DNA from: Bacillota bacterium
GTDB taxonomy: Bacteria; Bacillota_C; Negativicutes; Sporomusales; Sporomusaceae
Assembly: GCA_023441125.1 (NCBI GenBank)
Contig: JAEZQV010000232.1
Location: 1 to 14,871, forward strand
DNA length: 14,871 nucleotides
Direction of reading: 5' to 3'
Shown: positions 6,395 to 12,211 of the stretch, in pieces
Layout: each line of letters starts with the position of its first letter
Numbering within the stretch: the stretch's first letter is position 1
Position numbers and translations under genes: made by a program
The notes under the pieces: generated by a model
Database searches by the model: none
Told to the model about the DNA's origin: nothing
Seen by the model: the letters and a program-made list of their open reading frames with translations, nothing else

Positions 6395-8854
6395 TTACAA
6401 TACTTTTGGGGTTCGTTCGGCAATTCTGGCCACCAATACCGCCATGTCATCCTTAGCGGCACCGCCGGACAATTCTATCGCCTGGCGCAGCAGCCTGTCA
6501 GCAATATCCTGCGGTCGTTCGCTGCCTGTACGCCGCAGGAAATTGGCTACCCAATTTTCCTTTTCGCCGCTGCGGGCGGCGTCAGTAACGCCGTCACTCA
6601 CCATCACGACGATATCCCCCGGCGCCAGCATACGCCTGACAGGCTCAATCTCAACGTTGTCCAGTATCCCCAGCGGCGGCGCCGCCGGATTGATTGTCGT
6701 CACTTCCCGCACTCTTTTGACATAACTGGGGGCTGACCCTACTTTCAGGAATTCGGCTTGGCCGGTGAAGGTGTCAATGACCGCCATATCCACGGTAGCA
6801 AAAGAGTCACCCGGCATTTTTATTAACAGCATGGAATTGACGGTTTTGACTGCGGTATCAATATCAAAACCGGCCGTCAGCAGCTTATGCAGAAATTTTA
6901 CAGCATGCCCGCTGCCCTGGGAGGCCGCTTCGCCGCTCCCCATTCCATCACTTAGCAAGAGAGCCATCCGTCCCCGGCCGACAGGCTGGGCCGTACAAGT
7001 ATCCCCTGATACTTTGCCGCCCGCTTTGGCCGCTGTTGCTATGCCGGTTTCCACCTGGTACCGCTCATCCAGCTCCATAAGTAAATGACATTTCTTATTC
7101 CTCAGCTTATTGCCGCACGATGCATGGAGAGTCATTTTCTCCTGCAGCAGGTTGGCCGTTACCGGCAAGATTGTATTCACGCATTCCCGCACGCCGCCAC
7201 AAGCCTCTTTGCGCGCGGCTACGCATACTTTGCCCCGCTCACTGGTAACCCGGATATCGGTAAGCGGACACCCCAGCACAGCCGCCCGCTCAGCCAGCAG
7301 TTCAGCTACCTCGCCGTCACTCTGTGGTCCTTTTTTCAGTTCCTGGGCCAAATTACCGATAATGACACCAGTGGCTCTGATTTGCTCGATAGCAATATGC
7401 CGGCATTCTGCCAGCTTTTTATGCCAGTATAAATGCGTCCGGTTCGTCTCCGCCACCTGGATAATCAAATCAAGCAATACCTGCCGCTTTACGCACAGTC
7501 CCTTAATAATATCCGGTGCCGTTCCGGCTTTGAGCTTGCCATGGTCAGCCAAAGACAGCATAGCCAGCATAGCTTGATAGGTCTGGTAAAAATCCCGGTC
7601 CCAGCACTCGCTGCGCCGCTCGCACGGCCCGCAAACCTTTTCGCCGACAGCCGACAGCATACGTGCAAGCTGGGCTTCCTGAAACTGCTCCTGATAAGCG
7701 CCATGCTCCCCTGAGCTGCCGGTTCCAAAGGCTCCGGCCAAATCCTTAAGTACGTCGGCAATATTAGCAAGCTTGTCTATAGCCACATTAATTATCTGCT
7801 CAGCCGCTTCGGCATCGCTAATTTCTTCCAGGCAGGCTTCCCGCCATTGATTTAGTTTGGCGGCAGGAACCAGCATGAATGCCGCCCCGGCCACTGAGCT
7901 TTCCACCAAGGCCAGCAGCAATTCACTCGGTTGTCCTAAGTATAATACGGCAATGGCGCTGCCCAACAAAAAACCCAGCAATACCGCCGGTTTACCCAAT
8001 CCCCTGAACAGGCCTCCCAGCATTCCCGCCAGAGCATACAGGGCAATGGCCGCTGCGGCATCGCCGTCGTTTAAGCCTATTACCAACCCGGTAACCACGC
8101 CTACCGACGCGCCTAACCCGGAGCCGCCGGCAAAAGCCAGCGTCATGGCCACCAGCGAACCGGCAATATTCCGCAGGCTATAATCATATACAGTTATATT
8201 GCCCAGGCCACTCACGGCGATGGCCAGCATCATTATGCCGCAAATTAAGACTTCGCTGCCTACCTGGCGAGGTTTGACCCGCTCGAGAAAGAGGGGCGCA
8301 CCATACTGAAAAATGAAGGTCAAAACCATACATAGAGCAGCGTCCAGTACCACCGTCATCATTCCGTATAAAGCCGAATCCCGCCAGGGCGTGAGCGCCA
8401 GCCCGCATAAAAATACGCAGCCAAACATAAACAGGGGTACCGCCTGCGTCTTTTTTTCATACCGGGATAACTTATCTGACAGGCGCCAGTATAGGAGCAT
8501 AGCAAACAGATATAGCACTGCCTCCTGATACAAGCCGGCGCTCAGCACACCGGCCAGGGTCCAGATACCCACCACCGGCGCCCGTCCCCGCTCCAGGCTG
8601 GCAATGGCGGCAAACAGCGCCAGGCCGAACGGAGCCAGTTCCCCCAGGAGGGAGACCCGGGCTATCAGAAATGCCATCCCATTGAGCGGCAAATTGTGAT
8701 AATGGAAGAAAGCTCTACCGCCCGCCTTTACCCAATCAAACAAATTCTGCCAGGGAAAGCCGGGCTTGTCCACCTGTACAGTTTCTGCCGGCGGTTTGAC
8801 GGAAGGCGTCTGTAAGATTTCCTCCGGCAGTGAAATAACAGATACTTTTGGCAT
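6395..8854 (-). CDS. spoIIE: Stage II sporulation protein E (PP2C-type serine phosphatase)
   Basis: SpoIIE dephosphorylates the anti-anti-sigma factor SpoIIAA, releasing sigma-F in the forespore, and also acts at the polar septum with FtsZ. The product has 819 residues, close to the 827 of B. subtilis. About ten membrane helices fill residues 57-330, then a central regulatory region of about 300 residues, then a PP2C domain with metal-binding motifs DGMGSG (636-641), SDGVTD (753-758) and KDDMAV (801-806). The central region has a Cys cluster C408-x2-C411-x5-C417. I start at the ATG at 8854 (MPKVSVISLP), which has AGAGGTGAAG upstream. The longer frame would begin at a TTG inside the terminator hairpin of the previous gene. 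It is monocistronic, bracketed by terminators, and Spo0A-box-like sites lie upstream. Confidence 0.96.
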   Translation of the reverse strand: MPKVSVISLPEEILQTPSVKPPAETVQVDKPGFPWQNLFDWVKAGGRAFFHYHNLPLNGMAFLIARVSLLGELAPFGLALFAAIASLERGRAPVVGIWTLAGVLSAGLYQEAVLYLFAMLLYWRLSDKLSRYEKKTQAVPLFMFGCVFLCGLALTPWRDSALYGMMTVVLDAALCMVLTFIFQYGAPLFLERVKPRQVGSEVLICGIMMLAIAVSGLGNITVYDYSLRNIAGSLVAMTLAFAGGSGLGASVGVVTGLVIGLNDGDAAAAIALYALAGMLGGLFRGLGKPAVLLGFLLGSAIAVLYLGQPSELLLALVESSVAGAAFMLVPAAKLNQWREACLEEISDAEAAEQIINVAIDKLANIADVLKDLAGAFGTGSSGEHGAYQEQFQEAQLARMLSAVGEKVCGPCERRSECWDRDFYQTYQAMLAMLSLADHGKLKAGTAPDIIKGLCVKRQVLLDLIIQVAETNRTHLYWHKKLAECRHIAIEQIRATGVIIGNLAQELKKGPQSDGEVAELLAERAAVLGCPLTDIRVTSERGKVCVAARKEACGGVRECVNTILPVTANLLQEKMTLHASCGNKLRNKKCHLLMELDERYQVETGIATAAKAGGKVSGDTCTAQPVGRGRMALLLSDGMGSGEAASQGSGHAVKFLHKLLTAGFDIDTAVKTVNSMLLIKMPGDSFATVDMAVIDTFTGQAEFLKVGSAPSYVKRVREVTTINPAAPPLGILDNVEIEPVRRMLAPGDIVVMVSDGVTDAARSGEKENWVANFLRRTGSERPQDIADRLLRQAIELSGGAAKDDMAVLVARIAERTPKVL

Positions 8855-8930
8855 GATGTCTTCACCTCTGTAATAAGTGTCTTGCACTGTAAATAAAATT
8901 TTACATAAGTTTCCAATACAATATTTGTCT

Positions 8931-8965
8931 GTTTTAGTTCTGTATCTAAAAAAAAATCCGACAAA
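8931..8965 (-). promoter_or_regulatory. Candidate Spo0A-dependent promoter of spoIIE (0A box over a -35 site)
   Basis: On the minus strand TTTGTCGGA (8965-8957) matches the 0A-box consensus TTTGTCRAA at 8 of 9 positions. Taken as a -35 element (TTGTCG, 8964-8959), it is 22 bases from TAAAAC (8936-8931), a weak -10. Spo0A-activated sigma-A promoters of B. subtilis spoIIG and spoIIE have the same unusual 21-22 base spacing with a 0A box over the -35 region. The A/T-rich context makes chance matches easy, so this is a suggestion. Confidence 0.4.
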
Positions 8966-8982
8966 GACTAAAAGTAAAATGC

Positions 8983-9016
8983 AAAAAACCACTTGGCTGC
9001 CCTCAGCCAAGTGGTT
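8983..9016 (-). terminator. Intrinsic terminator of yabR
   Basis: A perfect 13-bp stem (arms 8987-8999 and 9004-9016, starting AACCACTTGG) with a four-base loop is followed on the minus strand by TTTTTT (8988-8983). It ends the yabR transcript about 70 bases after its stop and separates it from spoIIE. Confidence 0.9.
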
Positions 9017-9051
9017 AACCTTCTATTTATTAAGTTATATCATTCCACTTA

Positions 9052-9059
9052 TTGTCGAA
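9052..9059 (+). promoter_or_regulatory. Spo0A box-like site between yabR and spoIIE
   Basis: TTGTCGAA is an exact match to the core 0A box. It is oriented opposite to spoIIE, about 195 bases upstream of its start, and lies on the far side of the yabR terminator. It could be an upstream Spo0A site for spoIIE; an 8-base match can also be chance. Confidence 0.4.
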
Positions 9060-9085
9060 TAACAAATTAAAAATACTATAAATGA

Positions 9086-9529
9086 CTACTCTGCCCGTCG
9101 TGCTGCTCCGCCACCACCGCCGCCGCCGCTGCCCCGGCCGCCATTGCCGCCGCGTTTGGATTCCGTGTTGCGTTTTAAGTCGGTCAGACGCTCATCACTG
9201 TCTTTCAAAAATTTGTTTAGCTTATCTTCAAATGACAAACTGTTTACCCGATTGGAACGGCGGAAATCGTTGGCATGCTGTTTTCTTGGCGCAGGTGGCT
9301 GTAGTTGCTTGATGGATAAGCCAATCTTGCCGCGATCATCTACAGATAAGACTTTAACCTTAACTTTATCCTGCTCTTTCAAAAAATCTTTTACATCGCG
9401 GACGTATACGTCAGCCACTTCGGAGATGTGAATTAAGCCTACTTTTCCACCCGGCAACTCGACAAACGCGCCGAAGTTAGTGATACCGGTCACAACTCCT
9501 TCTACAACACTGCCAACTTCAATGGACAT
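9086..9529 (-). CDS. yabR: S1-domain RNA-binding protein YabR
   Basis: This 147-residue cytoplasmic protein has one S1 domain at residues 1-75 (SIEVGSVVEGVVTGITNFGAF, then GLIHISEV and DDRGKIGLSIKQL), which matches YabR of B. subtilis almost position by position at its start. A linker (KQHANDFRRSNRVNSLSFEDKL) and a glycine-rich, basic tail of about 23 residues with seven glycines in a row follow. S1 domains bind RNA, but the cellular role of YabR is poorly known. The ATG at 9529 gives the conserved MSIEVG start although AGGAGG is 13 bases away; a TTG at 9538 is only 4 bases from the same site and would add three residues. It is transcribed from its own promoter and terminated before spoIIE; the divIC-yabR-spoIIE order is as in B. 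subtilis. Confidence 0.92.
   Translation of the reverse strand: MSIEVGSVVEGVVTGITNFGAFVELPGGKVGLIHISEVADVYVRDVKDFLKEQDKVKVKVLSVDDRGKIGLSIKQLQPPAPRKQHANDFRRSNRVNSLSFEDKLNKFLKDSDERLTDLKRNTESKRGGNGGRGSGGGGGGGAARRAE
9101..9156. repeat. Simple-sequence tract coding the YabR glycine-rich tail
   Basis: Clustered GGC/GGT/GGA codons (read on the minus strand) form an imperfect trinucleotide repeat, purest at 9108-9130. It codes a Gly-rich tail with basic residues similar to RNA-binding RGG-like tails. The length could vary between strains through slippage. Confidence 0.6.
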
Positions 9530-9599
9530 ACTAATCAAACTTCCTCCTTAAAATCTTTCGTACTTTTTAACTTTATTTTTGGCGGAGCCCGCAATCCAT

Positions 9600-9629
9600 A
9601 TTATACTCTTGCCTATGAAAATGTGTCAA
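9600..9629 (-). promoter_or_regulatory. Consensus sigma-A promoter of yabR
   Basis: Perfect TTGACA (9629-9624) and TATAAT (9605-9600) are separated by 18 bases, 70 bases upstream of the yabR start. The -35 box begins 10 bases after the divIC stop. This is the strongest promoter visible in the window, so yabR is probably well expressed during growth independently of the sporulation genes around it. Confidence 0.9.
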
Positions 9630-9639
9630 GAAACGGCGC

Positions 9640-9927
9640 CTATTTGGAAGGAATATACGGTACTTCTCCCGGCTTAACCAAGCCCAGCTGTTCGCGGGCA
9701 ATCTTTTCGATATAAGCAGCCGTACTAAGTTTTTCCTTCTCGGCAAGCAAACTGTTGTTAATCTCAGCCGCTTCGGTCATGCGCGTATTTACCAGTTCGG
9801 TTTCACGACGAATCTTAGCCAGTTCTGCTTGCTGCATAATCACGACATAGCAAAAGTATCCTGCCATGATTAAGATACATAGCCGAAACCAGCTCAACCG
9901 TTTGGTTTTTCTGCCTATTTTGGCCAT
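9640..9927 (-). CDS. divIC: Septum formation initiator DivIC/FtsB family
   Basis: This small bitopic division protein works with FtsL and DivIB in the septal peptidoglycan machinery. It has 95 residues: a basic cytoplasmic start (MAKIGRKTKR), one membrane helix at about 12-31, a coiled coil at about 34-70 rich in E, K, L and Q, and the family's C-terminal motif AREQLGLVKPGEVPY. I start at the ATG at 9927, though in-frame ATGs at 9939 and 9933 would add four or two residues; the ribosome site is a weak GGTGAT in either case. It follows yabQ by about 95 bases, in the same order as B. subtilis. A TATAAT lies in that gap but lacks a good -35 box. Confidence 0.92.
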   Translation of the reverse strand: MAKIGRKTKRLSWFRLCILIMAGYFCYVVIMQQAELAKIRRETELVNTRMTEAAEINNSLLAEKEKLSTAAYIEKIAREQLGLVKPGEVPYIPSK

Positions 9928-10022
9928 AATCATCACCATACATCATTAATGTTTACTTGTATTCGCCCTCCAAACGGTAAATCCTCTTTAAACTGGCAAA
10001 TTATATAAAAATTTCATAAGGA

Positions 10023-10502
10023 TTACAGCGGCGGTCCGTCTTCCGGCGGCAACGGCGGCGGCCGCCGCTTGCTGTACCAGGCCGCAGACCGTCTGTACAT
10101 AAACCGGAACGGCCACAAAACCAGCCTGGCAATATACAAAACCGGTTTAATGACGGTTAGAGTAATTACCTGTTTTATCGTGCGCCAAACACCAGCCAGC
10201 AAGATTAACAATGCGGTAACAAGTTGTACCACATGCCGGCTGGCCAAACGGGAGTACGACACAATCCCGGTAACCAGGGCAATAAATACATAGAAGCGCA
10301 GCTCGCCCCAATTACCAGCCAGCAATACCGCAAATACAATACCGGCTGCCAGCAGGCAATAGGCCAGGTCAGTCAGCGCAGTAACAAACCGCGGTGGCCG
10401 GAAACGCCGGTTAAGCACCCGGTAGATATCAAATAAGATTCCCAGCATGATTCCGGTAGCCGCAATCAGCAAAAACGTCCTGACCTGCGTTGAAAATTCC
10501 AC
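10023..10502 (-). CDS. yabQ: Spore cortex protein YabQ
   Basis: YabQ is a membrane protein of the mother cell needed for spore cortex formation in B. subtilis. This one has 159 residues. It begins MEFSTQVRTFLLIAATGIML with the conserved GILFDIYRVLNR segment, has about four membrane helices between residues 7 and 110, and ends in a basic then proline-rich tail (KRRPPPLPPEDGPPL). The start is GTG at 10502, preceded by GAGGAGGTGA 7 bases away. It follows the lytic transglycosylase by 23 bases. In B. subtilis yabP and yabQ are adjacent and sigma-E-dependent; here another gene lies between them. Confidence 0.9.
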   Translation of the reverse strand: MEFSTQVRTFLLIAATGIMLGILFDIYRVLNRRFRPPRFVTALTDLAYCLLAAGIVFAVLLAGNWGELRFYVFIALVTGIVSYSRLASRHVVQLVTALLILLAGVWRTIKQVITLTVIKPVLYIARLVLWPFRFMYRRSAAWYSKRRPPPLPPEDGPPL

Positions 10503-10525
10503 CTATTCACCTCCTCAGCCGCTGG

Positions 10526-11254
10526 TTAACGCCAGCGAAAAGATTTATGCCGCCGGAATAAATACCGTCCTGCCACAATAAGTGCCAGGACATTTACCGC
10601 CAAACCCCAATTCAGTACAATCGCAAGCAGTTCCCAGTTTTCAGGCAGCAAGGCGCCTGGCGGCACCTGTCCGCTAATCTGATACCAGTAGTGCACCACC
10701 CGCTGTACATATTCCGTTGTTTCGGCGTACGGTGGAATTTTGCCGTACTTGTCGACCGCACCCGGTCCGGCATTATAGGCCGCAACCGCTAATTCGGCAT
10801 GACTGCTGAAGCGATTGATAAGCTGACTGAGATAATAGGTTCCTATCGCGATATTCAGTTCAGGGTTGTAAAAGCAATCGCTGCTACATTCGCCTGCATG
10901 CCGCCCGCTGCAAACCTGAGCCTGATTATTTACCAACCGCCAGGTGTCGGGCATAACCTGCATCAATCCATACGCCCCGGCCTTGGACAGTGCCCGGGGC
11001 TGAAAAGAGCTCTCCGCTTTAATAACGGCGGCAACCAGTTCGGGACTGACCCCGTACTTTTTACCGGCATTATTGATATACTCAGCATAAGGCAGCTCGC
11101 GGACCTCCCGTAGCCTGGCCGCCTGGGCCGTAAAGCCGGCATACAAGGTGCGGCGGCTATAATCGGCCAGACTGTGGACCAGGCCTTGCGCCGCAACCTG
11201 CGCGGTCAGCGCAAGCAGCAAGATCAGCCATAGCGATAATGCCCGACTGCGCAC
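10526..11254 (-). CDS. Membrane-anchored lytic transglycosylase (SLT domain) in the yab cluster
   Basis: This predicted peptidoglycan lytic transglycosylase has 242 residues. It begins with a hydrophobic signal or anchor (about 6-23). The SLT domain (about 55-190) has catalytic glutamate E81 in VIKAESSFQP, then GLMQVMP (97-103) and AYNAGPG (159-165). A second membrane helix near 208-230 is followed by a basic end (RRHKSFRWR), so it is probably held in the membrane with the catalytic domain outside the cytoplasm. An unusual insertion with C115, C123 and C127 lies after the GLMQVMP motif. The start is GTG at 11254, one base after the yabP stop, with no strong ribosome site, so coupled translation is likely. 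Its position between yabP and yabQ suggests a role in spore cortex or engulfment peptidoglycan, which is an inference from context. Confidence 0.9.
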   Translation of the reverse strand: MRSRALSLWLILLLALTAQVAAQGLVHSLADYSRRTLYAGFTAQAARLREVRELPYAEYINNAGKKYGVSPELVAAVIKAESSFQPRALSKAGAYGLMQVMPDTWRLVNNQAQVCSGRHAGECSSDCFYNPELNIAIGTYYLSQLINRFSSHAELAVAAYNAGPGAVDKYGKIPPYAETTEYVQRVVHYWYQISGQVPPGALLPENWELLAIVLNWGLAVNVLALIVAGRYLFRRHKSFRWR

Positions 11255-11255
11255 C

Positions 11256-11537
11256 TTACTTTAAAAACCGGTCCAATAATCCTTTTTTCTGCCTCAGTTC
11301 TTCTTCATAGTTTAATCCTTTAACCGTACCTTCAATAATGATATTGCCTTGTTCCAAATTGAGCTGTTTGATATTCAAACCATCGCCTTTGATAGTCAGC
11401 ATCCCCTGTTCTGTCTCCATGACAATTTCTTTTTCATCATAGCTCCCCAGGCCGACAACCCCGTCAACCGTAAGCTCATCCCTGTCAATCAGCGTCAATT
11501 GATGACGCCATTTGGGCGTTTTGTTATCTATCGGCAT
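11256..11537 (-). CDS. yabP: Spore coat/cortex assembly protein YabP
   Basis: This 93-residue soluble protein of the YabP/YqfC family has the central LTIKGDGLNIKQLNLEQGNIIIEGTVKGLNY beta-rich stretch typical of it. Family members are mother-cell sporulation proteins needed for normal coat or cortex. The ATG at 11537 has GAGGAGGTAAG immediately upstream. It is the first gene of a yabP-transglycosylase-yabQ unit, probably switched on in the mother cell as in B. subtilis. Confidence 0.92.
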   Translation of the reverse strand: MPIDNKTPKWRHQLTLIDRDELTVDGVVGLGSYDEKEIVMETEQGMLTIKGDGLNIKQLNLEQGNIIIEGTVKGLNYEEELRQKKGLLDRFLK

Positions 11538-11578
11538 ACTCTTACCTCCTCATAGTGCAATACTGCTGTTCTTAAGTT

Positions 11579-11609
11579 ATGTATATGAGCCGCCGGCCGT
11601 ACATAGTAC
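11579..11609 (-). promoter_or_regulatory. Weak sigma-E-like promoter candidate for yabP
   Basis: On the minus strand GTACTAT (11609-11603), 15 bases and then CATATACAT (11587-11579) loosely resemble the sigma-E pattern (an ATA-containing -35, and CATACAAT as -10), 41 bases upstream of the yabP start. It was sought because yabP is sigma-E-dependent in B. subtilis. The match is imperfect. Confidence 0.3.
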
Positions 11610-11730
11610 CAAAAACGCTGCTGTGGCCAACAGACGGCCGAACCCTTGAACCAGCCAGGCCAGGCGCTGCGTAACCGCTAAACAAACCCGCCGGGGCTCC
11701 GGCCAATCAACAGACCGTCGTCGTATCCGT

Positions 11731-11761
11731 TAAAGAAAAGACTTGACTTATGCCAAGTCCT
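11731..11761 (-). terminator. Terminator-like hairpin, minus strand
   Basis: On the minus strand AGGACTTG (11761-11754), an eight-base loop and CAAGTCTT (11745-11738), with one G-T pair, are followed by TTCTTT. It could stop transcripts running on from the ger operon before yabP. The T-tract is interrupted, so confidence is limited. Confidence 0.4.
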
Positions 11762-11964
11762 GCAGGACGCCGGCAGAAGCCTTAGTCATGCCGTCCGCCC
11801 CGGGCCTTGTACCTGGAGCGCCAGCCGCTGCTCCTCTTCTCCGGCGGGAAAGTGATCCTTCCTCCCGGATAAAAAAAATGCCGGCTGTTACGCTGACACT
11901 TTTTGCGCTAGCAGGAAATACACATACTAAGTAGGCAGAAACTTTGCTAAGGAGGGGTACTATT

Positions 11965-12195
11965 ATGGATCAGGAATATACCGTCTGGGAGCGCATCCGC
12001 TTTCTGCTGCTGCATATGATGCAGATGGAGCTGCTGCTTGTCCTGCTGGGCACGGCAGTTGCTGCTATATTGTTATCCATAACACTTAAGCGAAAAAGTA
12101 TGAGCCTGAGTGAGCAAACGTTAGCCCGCAATATCGCCGCTGTCTACGCCGGTCTTACCTTGCTGCTATGGCTGAGCGGACGCTGTCTAAGATAG
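11965..12195 (+). CDS. Small two-helix membrane protein beside the ger operon (possible GerD-type D subunit)
   Basis: This 76-residue protein is not assignable to a family by motif. It starts MDQEYTVWERIR and has two hydrophobic helices (about 26-42, LLLVLLGTAVAAILLSI, and about 63-75), separated by a basic, polar linker (KRKSMSLSEQTLARN). The ATG at 11965 has AAGGAGGGG seven bases upstream, an excellent ribosome site and the main evidence that it is real. A longer in-frame start at 11944 has no such site. It faces the ger operon and stops 10 bases from the gerC stop. Small two-helix D subunits encoded in or beside ger operons are known in Bacillus and modulate receptor function; membership here is an inference from size, topology and place. 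No clear promoter was found. Confidence 0.7.
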   Translation: MDQEYTVWERIRFLLLHMMQMELLLVLLGTAVAAILLSITLKRKSMSLSEQTLARNIAAVYAGLTLLLWLSGRCLR

Positions 12196-12211
12196 ACCTG
12201 ACCGCCTATCT
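12190..12211. terminator. Short hairpin spanning the two convergent stop codons
   Basis: AGATAG (12190-12195) and CTATCT (12206-12211) flank a ten-base loop and contain the stop codons of both the small plus-strand gene and gerC. It is symmetrical, so it could act in both directions, but the stem is only 6 bp and no T-run follows on either side. Confidence 0.25.

Larger units (their letters stand above)
11538..11964. other. Gene-free intergenic region between yabP and the small plus-strand gene
   Basis: About 430 bases between divergently transcribed genes. It holds the yabP promoter candidate, a 7-base inverted repeat (CGGCCGT at 11594-11600 with ACGGCCG at 11634-11640), a terminator-like hairpin at 11731-11761, and GC-rich sequence with short inverted repeats around 11810-11880. 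Open frames present are short, low in coding character and lack ribosome sites. I recognise no riboswitch, tRNA or known small RNA. Confidence 0.5.

Noticed and set aside
6217..6462. 81-codon minus-strand frame covering the end of spoIIE and the two terminators
   Set aside because: It runs out of frame through the end of spoIIE and through both terminator hairpins, and has no ribosome site. Only the part after 6342 is discussed, as a weak leader possibility.
8855..9010. 52-residue N-terminal extension of SpoIIE with a hydrophobic stretch
   Set aside because: It would begin at a TTG inside the yabR terminator stem and lacks a ribosome site, whereas the ATG at 8854 has one and gives the normal family length.
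9017..9085. Promoter downstream of yabR driving spoIIE (TTGTTA, 17 bases, TGATAT)
   Set aside because: Any transcript from it would run straight into the strong terminator at 8983-9016, and the hexamers are poor.
11743..11934. 63-codon plus-strand frame in the intergenic region
   Set aside because: It has no ribosome site, begins inside a hairpin, and has a low-complexity Ala/Pro composition. It looks like chance in GC-rich DNA.
11880..11964. Sigma-G/F-type promoter for the small plus-strand gene (CATACTA at 11923-11929)
   Set aside because: The -10 fits the forespore pattern, but no matching -35 stands at the required distance.
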